Source: Synechococcus sp. CB0101 (GTDB lineage: Bacteria > Cyanobacteriota > Cyanobacteriia > PCC-6307 > Cyanobiaceae). From it: DNA of 64,000 bases. The position numbers were made by a program, and so were the translations under genes. Positions 37,848 to 48,086 of this stretch are shown in pieces. The stretch is from contig NZ_CP039373.1 of NCBI RefSeq assembly GCF_000179235.2, forward strand, positions 682,032 through 746,031, given 5' to 3'. Each line of letters begins with the position of its first letter. The stretch's first letter is position 1. The notes beneath the pieces were generated by a model. The model was not told the origin of the DNA, did not search any database, and saw only the letters and a program-made list of their open reading frames with translations.

Positions 37848-37871
37848 TTCAGCCCTCGCCTGTTGTGCCGA

Positions 37872-37896
37872 GCCGCCCCGAGTGGGCGGCTTTTTT
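37872..37896 (+). terminator. Rho-independent terminator of petJ
   Basis: GCCGCCC (37872-37878) and GGGCGGC (37884-37890) form a seven-pair stem with a five-base loop, followed directly by six T residues. It starts 25 bases after the petJ stop and closes the petJ transcript. Confidence 0.9.
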
Positions 37897-38086
37897 GTGC
37901 GCGGCAGCAGTTGCGGCAGCAACGATCCGGCGCCAAGGTGAAGTCCACCGCCCTGTTCACAATGCCGGGCTCAGTTCAGCGGCTGACAATCCCTCGCGAT
38001 CCTGCGCAACAGGCTGCCGCTGCAGCACGCTTTCTGCGGGAATCCGCCCTGCCGGCCATTGCCCCGCTGATCAACGGCCCGGGGCC

Positions 38087-38299
38087 TCAACCGGCCGAAA
38101 GAGCCCTCCGCTCCTCAAGCACCTCGAGGTAGAGCGCTTCATCAATTTCCCGGATGTCGTATTCACTGGGAAGCACACCATGGATGTGCCGATGCACCAC
38201 CAGCCAGCAATTGCGCTCTGGATCGCTGGCGGTGCCATCAAACGCAAACGACTCATCCGCCAGTCGCTTCAGCAACTCAGACCGTGATTCCTGATCCAT
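38087..38299 (-). CDS. Small acidic conserved hypothetical protein
   Basis: The 70-residue protein has the composition of a real soluble protein, with alternating charged helices (ESRSELLKRLADESF, REIDEALYLEVLEERRAL) and no low-complexity stretch. CWLVVHRHIHGVLP in the middle looks like a buried strand. ATG at 38299 is preferred over the GTG nine bases upstream. It is divergent from the secreted protein gene at 38332 with about 30 bases between them. No function is known. Confidence 0.6.
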   Translation of the reverse strand: MDQESRSELLKRLADESFAFDGTASDPERNCWLVVHRHIHGVLPSEYDIREIDEALYLEVLEERRALSAG

Positions 38300-38331
38300 C
38301 CGCCACACTGAAGCGCCATTGCAGCGCCATC

Positions 38332-38718
38332 ATGGCGAGCGCCTTCCGCCAGCTGAGCCAGCTGGCCATCCCCTTGCTGTTGTTCAGCAGCAGCGCGATG
38401 GCACAGCCGCAAACCGAAGACCCCGCCCTCAAGCTGATCCGCGGGGGCGGAACCCCAGGGGTGTTCCAACCAGGTCATCCGGTCCTGTCGGCCAATAGCT
38501 GCCCGGCGATCGTGAATGTGGCAGCTGGCGAGATTCAGCCCATGCGCCTACCGCCTGCGGAGGTCGCCGCCAAGAACAAGCTGGGCTGCCTGTCGCCCAA
38601 TGATGCGATCTACGGAGCCGACGGCTGCCCAACCCGCTTGTGTGGACAAACCAAAGGGGCCGTCCCCTTACCCGCAGGGGACGGCCTGAGCCAACGGCCT
38701 CAGCTGCCGGAGCCGTAG
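38332..38718 (+). CDS. Secreted Cys-containing protein, unknown
   Basis: The 128-residue precursor has a signal peptide (about 1-23, ending SAMA) and a mature part with four Cys spread through it (NSCPA, LGCLS, DGCPT, RLCGQ), which suggests disulfides in the periplasm or outside. The last 30 residues run through a perfect GC hairpin (38658-38686), so the original gene may have ended earlier. An upstream ATG at 38284 exists, but the one at 38332 sits correctly before the signal peptide. The end overlaps the convergent Gly-rich gene by 19 bases. Confidence 0.6.
   Translation: MASAFRQLSQLAIPLLLFSSSAMAQPQTEDPALKLIRGGGTPGVFQPGHPVLSANSCPAIVNVAAGEIQPMRLPPAEVAAKNKLGCLSPNDAIYGADGCPTRLCGQTKGAVPLPAGDGLSQRPQLPEP
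38658..38686 (-). terminator. Hairpin terminator for the Gly-rich gene on the minus strand
   Basis: GGCCGTCCCCT (38658-38668) and AGGGGACGGCC (38676-38686) form a perfect 11-pair stem with a seven-base loop. On the minus strand it lies 13 bases beyond the stop codon at 38700 and is followed by a mixed CCTTTGGTTTG tract, an acceptable but not ideal terminator. On the plus strand it is inside the predicted end of the secreted protein gene. Confidence 0.65.
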
Positions 38719-39428
38719 GCGACCTGGCACACCGCATTCAGCAGCTGCGCCTGATCAGCCGTGCCAGGAACCTGGCCGTTGAGCAGGCCCTGCTGACAAT
38801 TGGCTGCGCCCATCAGGCTGCTGCCATCCACGTTGTAGTTGAAGCTGACGCCATAGCTACCCACCCCTTCCACGGAGCCGTAGTTGAGCTCGTAGCTGGT
38901 GTTGGGCACCACGATCACCGGTGAGCTGTTGTCGGAAGCGGCATCCACCAGACCGGTGATGGCTGCTCCGGTGGCCAAGCCAGCGACACCCCAGGCTGCA
39001 GCGTTGGCGCCCCACCAGCCCCAGCCGCCCCAGCCGTTGTTGTACCAACCATGGTTCCAGGGGCGGTTGTTCCAATAACCGCCATTGCGCCAGTTGTCGT
39101 TCCAGCCGTTGTAATCACGGCGGTAGAAGTTGTTGTTGACGTTGACCTTGTCGTTGTTGAAGCTGTCGCGCGTACCAGCTCCATACATCGGGTGGTCGCC
39201 TTGATACCCCCGCTGCCAATCATTGTTCTGGAAGTGGTAGTTGCCACCACCCCAGCTGCGGCCATCACGACCGGCACCACCCCAGTCACGGCCACCGCCG
39301 CCGCCATGAAAACCGCCACCACCACGGCCACCGCCGCCGCCACGGGCCTGGGCAACGAGCGGGGATGCCAGGGTTCCGAGCAACAGGGCCGACAGAACCG
39401 CTGCGGAGAGGCGTGAAGATCGACGCAT
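38700..39428 (-). CDS. Secreted Gly/Asn/Trp-rich protein, paralogue A
   Basis: The 242-residue precursor has a signal peptide (about 1-27, ending VAQA) and then a glycine-rich tract (about 28-55). A Trp/Asn/Gly block follows (NGWNDNWRNGGYWNNRP and NNGWGGWGWWG). Then come a hydrophobic AAAWGVAGLATGAAI segment and a folded C-terminus with two Cys (ANCQQGLL, NAVCQVAYG). The last part is clearly shared with the gene at 39550. It is probably an extracellular or envelope structural protein. An earlier in-frame start at 39608 lacks a signal peptide and is not favoured. Confidence 0.78.
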   Translation of the reverse strand: MRRSSRLSAAVLSALLLGTLASPLVAQARGGGGGRGGGGFHGGGGGRDWGGAGRDGRSWGGGNYHFQNNDWQRGYQGDHPMYGAGTRDSFNNDKVNVNNNFYRRDYNGWNDNWRNGGYWNNRPWNHGWYNNGWGGWGWWGANAAAWGVAGLATGAAITGLVDAASDNSSPVIVVPNTSYELNYGSVEGVGSYGVSFNYNVDGSSLMGAANCQQGLLNGQVPGTADQAQLLNAVCQVAYGSGS

Positions 39429-39549
39429 CAGATCGAGCTGGATCAACCAGCACAACAACTCCCCAATCGTGGTCAGCTGGGATCCACAACGGGGAGGTTG
39501 CTGCAGCGGACTGTCACACAACAGCCAATCGCTCCGAATGGGGACAGGT

Positions 39550-40431
39550 TCAGCTGGTTTTGCGGTTGTGTTTGTACAGCGCATAGCCGCCAAAGCCGAT
39601 GCCACCACCCAGCAGCAGGATCAACCACTCCCGCACTGCCGGAGAAGGCGACCAGAGACTTGGCAGAGGGCTGCCTTTGGGATCAGGGCCGTAGGCAACC
39701 TGGCAGGCGGCATTCAGCAGCTGTGCTTGGGCAGCCGACGAGGGAACCTGGCCATCCAACAGACCCTCCTGGCAGTTGGCACCACCCTGCACCGGCGGGC
39801 TGCTGGCCACGGAATAGCTGAAGTTGGCGCCACTGTTACCAACGGCATCCACCGTGCCGTAGTTGAGCTGGTAATTGCTATCGGGCACCTCAATCATGGG
39901 CGATTGCTGATCGCTGGCGTCATTCACCAAATCGGTGATCACAGCACCGGTCGCCAGCCCTGCCAAACCCCAAGCGGCTGAGTTATTCCCCCACCAACCC
40001 CAGGTGTCGGGCGACCAGTTGTACCAGCCGTAGCTCCACTGGCGATCACCCCAGAAACCGCCGTTACGCCAGTTGTTGTTCCATCCACCGTTCCAGCGGT
40101 TGCCCCAGTTGTCGCCCCGCCAGTTATCGCCCCGCCAATCGCCCTGATTCCAGTTGCGGTTGCCCCAACCAAGGCGATTGGCATCAAAGCGATCGCGGCC
40201 GCCATTCGTGGCGCGGTTGTAATCGTCGCGGCTGATGTTGTGGCGGAGAGCAGGCGTGCGGGCCCCACCGCCGTAGGCATGGTGATATCCACCGCCAGCG
40301 GCGTGACCACCGCCACCGTGGCCGCCACCGCCATCACGCGCCAAGCCAGCGGCTGGAACCAAAACGGCGAGGAGAAGGGCGGGCGCGAGAGCGCGAACAC
40401 AACGCCTGCGCAGGAAGGCTGATCCGATCAC
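39550..40431 (-). CDS. Secreted Gly/Asn/Trp-rich protein, paralogue B, with C-terminal anchor
   Basis: The 293-residue protein has a signal peptide (about 1-30), His/Gly-rich repeats, a WRGDNWRGDNWGNRW-type repeat block (about 98-125) and a hydrophobic AAWGLAGLATGAVI segment. It ends with the same C-terminal domain as its neighbour, including ANCQEGLLDGQVP and NAACQVAYG. Unlike paralogue A it continues into a Pro/Ser linker and a membrane helix (LILLLGGGIGFGGYALY) with a basic tail, a membrane anchor. Tandem duplication with loss or gain of the anchor is the simplest explanation. The pair lies head to tail, 121 bases apart. Confidence 0.8.
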   Translation of the reverse strand: MIGSAFLRRRCVRALAPALLLAVLVPAAGLARDGGGGHGGGGHAAGGGYHHAYGGGARTPALRHNISRDDYNRATNGGRDRFDANRLGWGNRNWNQGDWRGDNWRGDNWGNRWNGGWNNNWRNGGFWGDRQWSYGWYNWSPDTWGWWGNNSAAWGLAGLATGAVITDLVNDASDQQSPMIEVPDSNYQLNYGTVDAVGNSGANFSYSVASSPPVQGGANCQEGLLDGQVPSSAAQAQLLNAACQVAYGPDPKGSPLPSLWSPSPAVREWLILLLGGGIGFGGYALYKHNRKTS

Positions 40432-40543
40432 GGATGCAAGTTGATCACTACAGCAGTGGTAGCAGGGACGTAACGGGGTGCGTCATGGCGGCTGCAGAAG
40501 CTGCAGCAGATCGCCACACTGGAAAGGCGTGATTTGTGCCGTG

Positions 40544-40906
40544 ATGGCCATCAAAACTCTGCGTTTCTCCCTGATGGCGGCTGCGACAGCTGCTCTCTCT
40601 GCCGGTGCGGCACTGGCCCAGGTGACTGATTCCAACGTGCGGGCGGTCAACCTGGCCAGGAACTGGGCGGTGAATAACAACGGCGGTCTATCCGTGTATC
40701 GCCCTGCCTCCTGCATGTTCAACACCAGTGACGGCGGCGGCTCCTGCTTGATTCAAAACAACAGCCAGGGCTTTACCTTCCGCTTCCTCGGCGGTGCACC
40801 CGGCTGGCAACAGGAAGGCCTTGCCCCCACCACCGAAACACAAGTGAGCGTGTCGCCTGATGGCCGCACGATCACCAACGTGGGTTACAACGGCGCCCCT
40901 CGCTGA
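40544..40906 (+). CDS. Small secreted protein, unknown
   Basis: The 120-residue precursor has a signal peptide (about 1-25, ending GAALA) and a mature domain of about 95 residues with Asn/Gly-rich loops and two Cys (ASCMFNTSD, GSCLIQNN) that are 14 residues apart. I do not know the family. ATG at 40544 is chosen because it begins the signal peptide; an open frame runs further upstream. It diverges from paralogue B with about 110 bases between the starts. Confidence 0.7.
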   Translation: MAIKTLRFSLMAAATAALSAGAALAQVTDSNVRAVNLARNWAVNNNGGLSVYRPASCMFNTSDGGGSCLIQNNSQGFTFRFLGGAPGWQQEGLAPTTETQVSVSPDGRTITNVGYNGAPR

Positions 40907-40916
40907 CGGCTAACCG

Positions 40917-40935
40917 GCAGACCCTGCCGGTCTGC
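40917..40935 (+). terminator. GC hairpin after the small secreted protein gene
   Basis: GCAGACC and GGTCTGC pair around a five-base loop, starting ten bases after the stop codon. No T-tract follows, so it may stabilise the mRNA 3' end rather than terminate transcription. Confidence 0.45.
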
Positions 40936-40946
40936 ACGACCGCAGG

Positions 40947-40986
40947 GAGGAGGACCGTCTGAAGCGATTCGGTTCTCCTCTCCTCC
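40947..40986 (+). promoter_or_regulatory. Purine/pyrimidine hairpin in the clpB leader
   Basis: GAGGAGGACCG (40947-40957) pairs with CGGTTCTCCTC (40970-40980) with one G-U pair and a 12-base loop. The C/U-rich arm, extended to CTCCTCTCCTCC (40975-40986), is also nearly complementary to the clpB ribosome binding site AGAGAGGGAGG (41026-41036). Two mutually exclusive structures are possible, one hiding and one exposing the ribosome binding site. Confidence 0.4.
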
Positions 40987-41041
40987 GGCTTCCAACAACG
41001 GCCATACGGTTTTGACAACCCACCCAGAGAGGGAGGTCTTC

Positions 41042-43660
<2,619 letters not shown>

Positions 43661-43743
43661 ATCGCACCACGAACGGCAACGTTCGTCAGCCAAACGCCCC
43701 AGGGTTGTCCAAGGTGGTGACATCTGCTGCCACCGGAGACGCC

Positions 43744-45354
43744 ATGGGGCGTTGGCTTGTTGGGATCGCACTCGTTCTACTGCTATCGACTCGCGGTCAC
43801 GCCACACCGCAACCATCCAGCAGTGGCACCGTTCAATTGGATGGGCAGCCGGTCTTAGTGCTCCAGTCGGCAGCAGGAGCGCAACGGCCCGAGGGCCTGG
43901 CCAAGCATCTGTCCAATGAGTTATTGCTGCTCGCCCAGGACTACAGCTTTGATCCAGCCACGATCACCACGAAGGCAGAGCCGCCTTATGTGATGGTGGG
44001 AATTCGAGACAGCAACGCCAGCTTTCGCCCGCTGTTCGCCGTCGATGCGCGAGCAGCCTCATTAGCCAAAACAAGCCAGCAAGAACTGGCGGATCGTGAC
44101 GCCCGCGCCATCCAAGCCGGCCTGAAGCGCTACCGCATCGAACGCTCCCCAGCTGCATGGCTCCGCGGCACGGCGATCGCCACCTTGGTTCTCCTCGGGT
44201 ATGTGGTGCTGCTGGTCGCCGAACGACGACTCAATCGGCGCGCACGCCGCTGGCTGAACGATCAGGCCAACCGCACCCTGCCTGAAATCAAACTCGGGAA
44301 CAACCGGCTGGTGTCACGGGAAACGATTCACAGCGCTCTCCAGATCAGCCGCGCTGCCGTGCATTGGGGGAGCTTGGCGCTGATCAGTTATCTGATGGTG
44401 CCGCTGCTTCTGAGCTTCTTCCCGCCCACCATGGCGATCGCTGCGGGATTACGCAGCCAGATGCTCAGCGCCATTGCCCAGGCCTGGAGCGGCACCGTGA
44501 GTGGAATTCCCAACCTGCTGGCATTGCTGTTGATCGCAGCTGCAACCACGCTGGCCCTGAGAACAAATCAGCACGTGTTTCGGGCGCTGCAGTCGGGCCG
44601 GATTCACTTTGATTGGTTCTATCCGGAATGGGCTCGTCCCACATCCAGGATCACCACAATCTTGATCACAACAGCAGCACTGGCATTAGCACTGCCCTAC
44701 ATCCCCGGATCAACAAGCAGAGCCTTCCAAGGAGCTGGCATATTCCTTGGCATTTTGGCGGCGTTGGGATCCAGCGCTATTGCCACCAACATCCTCAGTG
44801 GTCTGATGTTGATCTATACCCGTGGATTTCGCGAGGGTGATCGCGTGTCGATCCAAGGGATTGTGGGCATTGTGCAGGAACGTGCGCTACTCGTCACGCG
44901 GATTCTCACCCCCCTGAACGAACTAGTGAGCATCCCGAATGCCATGGTGATCGCCTCACCAGTGATCAACTACAGCCTGGCCAACCGTGAAATCAACCAA
45001 CCGGTCGCTTTGGCTGCCAGCGTCACGATCGGTTACGACGTTCCATGGAGGCAAGTTCATGCCTTGTTACTGGCAGCAGCGGCGGATGTGCAGGGGATTT
45101 GCGACGATCCCAAGCCGGTTGTCGTGCAAACAAGTCTGAATGATGTTCACGTGAGCTATGAGCTCAACGCCTCGATCGCTGACGCGAACCACTATCGCCA
45201 GGCATTGTCCGCTCTCCTGGCCTCTATTCAAGATCAGTTTGCTGAAGCCGGTGTAGAGATTCTCTCTCCGGCCTATGAAGCCAACCGAGATGGCAATCGC
45301 GCCGTGTTACCACCAGCAGCATCAAACCATCAGAACAGCGCGAGACCCCAATAG
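43744..45354 (+). CDS. MscS-family mechanosensitive channel with periplasmic N-terminal domain
   Basis: The 536-residue protein has a signal peptide (about 1-20), a soluble periplasmic region (about 21-135) and several membrane helices. The MscS pore and beta-domain follow: GSSAIATNILSGLMLIYTRGF near 345, then GDRVSIQGIVGIVQ and IPNAMVIASPVINYS. It would open under membrane tension and release solutes on osmotic downshock. The longer open frame starting inside clpB is rejected because the signal peptide begins at 43744. The last 33 bases overlap the convergent GAP-like gene. Confidence 0.9.
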   Translation: MGRWLVGIALVLLLSTRGHATPQPSSSGTVQLDGQPVLVLQSAAGAQRPEGLAKHLSNELLLLAQDYSFDPATITTKAEPPYVMVGIRDSNASFRPLFAVDARAASLAKTSQQELADRDARAIQAGLKRYRIERSPAAWLRGTAIATLVLLGYVVLLVAERRLNRRARRWLNDQANRTLPEIKLGNNRLVSRETIHSALQISRAAVHWGSLALISYLMVPLLLSFFPPTMAIAAGLRSQMLSAIAQAWSGTVSGIPNLLALLLIAAATTLALRTNQHVFRALQSGRIHFDWFYPEWARPTSRITTILITTAALALALPYIPGSTSRAFQGAGIFLGILAALGSSAIATNILSGLMLIYTRGFREGDRVSIQGIVGIVQERALLVTRILTPLNELVSIPNAMVIASPVINYSLANREINQPVALAASVTIGYDVPWRQVHALLLAAAADVQGICDDPKPVVVQTSLNDVHVSYELNASIADANHYRQALSALLASIQDQFAEAGVEILSPAYEANRDGNRAVLPPAASNHQNSARPQ

Positions 45355-45981
45355 CAGCCCGAGTAACAGGCAGATCCCCACATTGATGCCCCGCTGATGG
45401 GGCACCACAAGTGCCGACACCTGCTGCAAGAGCAATCGGCCCTGATGGCCCAACAGCCAAACCATCCCCGGCGGCAACCAGGCCGGCATCAAGGTGACGG
45501 CAACCAGGGCCAGGGCCCACACCCACCAAAGCAGTCCAGCGGCACCGGATCGCGTGATGTCCTGCACCGCGGGCAAAAACAGCACGAGCGAGGTGAGATT
45601 GCATCCCATCAAGAGCAGCCCACTGAGAGCGGGTGTCCAAATCCCAGGCGCGGCTGGCTTCGGAGCCGCAGGCAGCGGTTGCTGAGCAATGCGGAGCGCT
45701 AAACCCAGCAACATCAAGGCAAAGACAGCATTCAACGCAGCCGCTGTGGGGTCAGGGTCTGAGCCGGGCGGTGGCAGCAATGAGGCGATCCAGCCTGCGC
45801 AAAGCAGCCAAGCGAACACCACCAACGCACAGCCCAAGGCAAAGGCCAAGCTGCGGGTCAACGCCCGGCGCGGCGCGGCGAGATTGAGCAACTGAAACAC
45901 GAACACCATGGGGCTGACTGCAGCCCCGATGGCAAGGGGGAGGAGACGACCCAGCAGCGACCAAGCAGCCTGCTCAGACAT
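45322..45981 (-). CDS. GAP/Sap-like six-span membrane protein
   Basis: The 219-residue protein has six hydrophobic helices in the arrangement of the GAP family (LysE-like superfamily; mycobacterial Sap proteins help move lipids). GAAVSPMVFVFQLLNLAAPRRALTR near the N-terminus is typical: a Pro-broken helix followed by a basic loop. Its function in cyanobacteria is unknown. I place the start at the ATG 45981 because the longer frame would overlap the PCD gene. It is the last gene of the minus-strand operon. Confidence 0.75.
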   Translation of the reverse strand: MSEQAAWSLLGRLLPLAIGAAVSPMVFVFQLLNLAAPRRALTRSLAFALGCALVVFAWLLCAGWIASLLPPPGSDPDPTAAALNAVFALMLLGLALRIAQQPLPAAPKPAAPGIWTPALSGLLLMGCNLTSLVLFLPAVQDITRSGAAGLLWWVWALALVAVTLMPAWLPPGMVWLLGHQGRLLLQQVSALVVPHQRGINVGICLLLGLLLGSRAVLMV

Positions 45982-45985
45982 CCAC

Positions 45986-46285
45986 TCAACAACCAGAGTG
46001 AGCGGCAATCTGATCAATCCGCTGCGCTAAGCGCAAATCGAGATCGGACAGACCACCGGTGTCATGGGTGGTGAGCTCAACCACCACCCGGTTCCAGACG
46101 TTGCTCCACTCCGGGTGATGCCCCATCGCCTCAGCCGCCAAGGCCACCTGCGTCATGAAGCCGAACGCCGCCACAAAGTCGGCAAAGCGCAACTCACGAC
46201 GCAATTTGCCGTTGACCAGACTCCAGGCAGGTAGGTGCTGGGGGAGAGCTTCAAGTTGCTCAGAACTCAGGGGAATGGCGGCCAT
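45986..46285 (-). CDS. phhB: Pterin-4a-carbinolamine dehydratase (PCD/DCoH)
   Basis: The 99-residue protein has the family signature GHHPEWSNVWNRVVVELTTH with the two adjacent catalytic His residues and the conserved Trp. The C-terminal GGLSDLDLRLAQRID is also typical. It recycles pterin cofactors by removing water from 4a-hydroxytetrahydropterin. The partner hydroxylase is not in the window; in cyanobacteria the enzyme's real substrate is debated. It is part of the four-gene minus-strand unit. Confidence 0.92.
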   Translation of the reverse strand: MAAIPLSSEQLEALPQHLPAWSLVNGKLRRELRFADFVAAFGFMTQVALAAEAMGHHPEWSNVWNRVVVELTTHDTGGLSDLDLRLAQRIDQIAAHSGC

Positions 46286-46315
46286 GGCGGATGAAACCAG
46301 CTCCGTCAGCCTGGC

Positions 46316-46606
46316 TCAGCCGAAGCGGTAGTGCTTGCGCACCGGGGCATGCACCGTCCAGACGCAGCTCAATCCAGCGGCAAACACCACCAGATCGCCA
46401 GCTCCAAAACGCACCGGCTCTCCCCCATCGGGCGTCACGGTCACATCACCATCGAGGAGCAGGCAGATTTCCTGCTCGTCGTAGGTCCAGGGAAAGCTGC
46501 TCACACCACAGGTCCAGATGGGCCAGTCGGTGACACCCAGCGACTGAAGCTGATCAGGGGAAGGGCTGGTGGTGACAGCAATGGGGGCTGACATGGCTGA
46601 GGTCAC
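46316..46606 (-). CDS. Single-domain cupin protein (DUF861-like)
   Basis: The 96-residue protein has the small cupin core: WTYDEQEICLLLDGDVTVTPDGGEPVRFGAGDLVVFAAGLSCVW split over two cupin motifs. The metal ligands are reduced: Glu is present (DEQEIC) but the usual His pair is missing. This is the EutQ/DUF861-type cupin, with unknown ligand. The GTG at 46606 overlaps the YjbQ stop (GTGA), so coupling favours it. An ATG 12 bases further in is possible. Confidence 0.85.
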   Translation of the reverse strand: MTSAMSAPIAVTTSPSPDQLQSLGVTDWPIWTCGVSSFPWTYDEQEICLLLDGDVTVTPDGGEPVRFGAGDLVVFAAGLSCVWTVHAPVRKHYRFG

Positions 46607-47052
46607 TCTCCGATGAGATGCAAGCTGAGCTGACGCTGATGGGCGCGAGCCCGGTGCTCCCAGAGATACACGGCCTGCCAGGTTCCCAGCAGCAGGCGGC
46701 CCCGCTCAAATGACAGGCCGAGGCTGGTGGTGGTTAAGGCTGTCCGGATGTGAGCCGGCATGTCATCAGGGCCTTCATCATCGTGGGCATAGCGCTGCAA
46801 GCTGCCCTCACCACTGAGAGAGCGCACTCCCTCCTGGGGCACCAGAGCCCGCAAATAGGTGGTGAGATCACGCAGTACACGGGGATCAGCGTTTTCGTTG
46901 ACCGTGAGTGAGCAGCTGGTGTGCAACGCCACCAGCTGGGCAATGCCCTGCTGCAGGCCGCTCGACGCAATCTCACGATTCAGTGCCGCCGTGAGATCCG
47001 TGAAGCCCTCACCGCTGGTTTGCACAGCAAGGCGGCTGAGGTGCTGACGCAT
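46603..47052 (-). CDS. YjbQ/UPF0047 family protein
   Basis: The 149-residue protein matches the UPF0047 family: GIAQLVALHTSCSLTVNENADP (conserved His, Thr and Asn), HDDEGPDDMPAHI and the C-terminal LGTWQAVYLWEHR. E. coli YjbQ has thiamine-phosphate-synthase-like activity as a side reaction; the real role is not settled. ATG at 47052 is chosen because conserved sequence starts there. It heads the YjbQ-cupin-PCD-GAP unit and faces the CRP-type site at 47112. Confidence 0.92.
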   Translation of the reverse strand: MRQHLSRLAVQTSGEGFTDLTAALNREIASSGLQQGIAQLVALHTSCSLTVNENADPRVLRDLTTYLRALVPQEGVRSLSGEGSLQRYAHDDEGPDDMPAHIRTALTTTSLGLSFERGRLLLGTWQAVYLWEHRARAHQRQLSLHLIGE

Positions 47053-47111
47053 GAACGGAACGCGTGATGGGCGAGGCCTGCAACCTAGGGCGCTTCTCCC
47101 CTCCAGCACAC

Positions 47112-47129
47112 CTGTGACCAAGATCACAG
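47112..47129. promoter_or_regulatory. Perfect CRP-type palindrome TGTGA-N6-TCACA
   Basis: CTGTGACCAAGATCACAG matches the cAMP receptor protein consensus in both half sites and extends it by one base on each side. It is in the 176-base gap between divergent genes: 60 bases upstream of the YjbQ start and 100 bases upstream of the calcium-loop gene. A second TGTGATCA half site follows at 47141. In cyanobacteria SYCRP1 binds this motif and controls motility and surface genes. Confidence 0.6.
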
Positions 47130-47228
47130 CGGAGCTTGTCTGTGATCAACAGCTGCGACGAAGAACCGGGCGAAGGTATGTGCATCGGAGGCAAAACAAC
47201 CTCCTCAACCACACACCCACTCAAAACA

Positions 47229-47678
47229 ATGGCAGGCTTCGGTTTCTCTGGCGATCTCGGCAACGTTGACACTCTCACCGGCATTGGCTGGTCATTTGAA
47301 GGTTTCTCTAAAGGCAAAGGGGCCAAGAAAGAAATCAACATGAACGGCAGCGTTGATGCTGATGGCAGCTTCGAATCCAACTTTCAAGCTCGCGGCAAGA
47401 AAGTGAAAGGCTGGCTGAATGTCGAAGACATCCAGGGCGACGGGATCGACGCAAGCTTCACCTACCAGGGAAAAGACTATGAGTTCACACCGGGAGACCG
47501 CGTGAAGATCAAACTCACCAAAAAAGGCCGTTTTCAAGTGATAGACCACGACCTCTCCTTGGACAACGAGCGGACCCCTACCGGCAACGGCGATCTCACA
47601 GGCGGCGGCACCGACCCGGTGACTGGCGGCGGTGAAGACGGCACCGCTGGCACGGGCGACACAGCCTTCCGTGACTGA
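47229..47678 (+). CDS. Unknown protein, N-terminal part of a gene broken by in-frame TGA
   Basis: This stretch gives 149 residues before the stop. The first 100 or so form a beta-rich, Lys/Asp/Gly domain (MAGFGFSGDLGNVDTLTGIG, NMNGSVDADGSFESNF, KVKGWLNVEDIQGDGIDASF), followed by a flexible Gly/Thr linker. There is no signal peptide. The reading frame continues in the same frame after TGA 47676-47678 for another 89 codons, including an EF-hand-like loop. Either this is the full protein or the gene was longer. ATG at 47229 is preferred over 47136 because sequence before it is low in complexity. Confidence 0.6.
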   Translation: MAGFGFSGDLGNVDTLTGIGWSFEGFSKGKGAKKEINMNGSVDADGSFESNFQARGKKVKGWLNVEDIQGDGIDASFTYQGKDYEFTPGDRVKIKLTKKGRFQVIDHDLSLDNERTPTGNGDLTGGGTDPVTGGGEDGTAGTGDTAFRD

Positions 47679-47948
47679 ATCAGCCTGCTGGATGCCAACG
47701 GCGATGGGGTGTTCAACCGTGAGGATCTGTTGCTCAATCCGGGGCGTGTGTCGCTCTTCGAGAACGCCGAGCTGAGCCCTGGCGCCCTGGAGGCCATCGC
47801 AGAACAACAGAACCCGATCGGCTCATTGGTGGATGTCTTCACGGCACTAGGATCCGGCTTCGACAGCGGCGAACTGGTGAATCTGTTCAACCGCGATGTG
47901 ATCAACCCTCCCAATCTCCTGGGTGATTCTGGCTTCGGTGGCCTGTAA
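47679..47948 (+). pseudogene. C-terminal part of the calcium-loop gene, same frame after TGA
   Basis: Directly after the TGA, in the same frame, lies ISLLDANGDGVFNREDLLLNPG. DANGDGVFNRED has ligands at positions 1, 3, 5, 9 and 12 of an EF-hand or dockerin-type calcium loop. About 60 more residues follow, rich in Leu, Asn and Gly, to the stop at 47946-47948. A separate start could be GTG at 47709, but it is inside the calcium loop and has no ribosome binding site. Stop-codon mutation, sequencing error or readthrough are all possible. Confidence 0.55.
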
Positions 47949-47978
47949 GTCTGCCTTCAAAACAACAGTGCTCACCCC

Positions 47979-48003
47979 AAGCCCCGCCATGGCGGGGCTT
48001 TTG
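47979..48003 (+). terminator. Terminator after the calcium-loop gene
   Basis: AAGCCCCGCC and GGCGGGGCTT form a near-continuous palindrome ending in T residues, 31 bases after the second stop codon and not after the first. This suggests that the transcription unit extends through the sequence after the in-frame TGA. Confidence 0.8.
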
Positions 48004-48086
48004 CTGCAGCAGCCTGGGTAGGCTGGCCCACAGGCGCATCCGTTGCTGTGAACCAATTTCCCGAGATCAAAAGCTTGGTCACAGGC

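Noticed and set aside
37863-38132. An 89-codon open frame after petJ on the plus strand.
   Set aside because: It begins inside the petJ terminator, has no ribosome binding site, and its end overlaps the better-looking minus-strand gene at 38087-38299.
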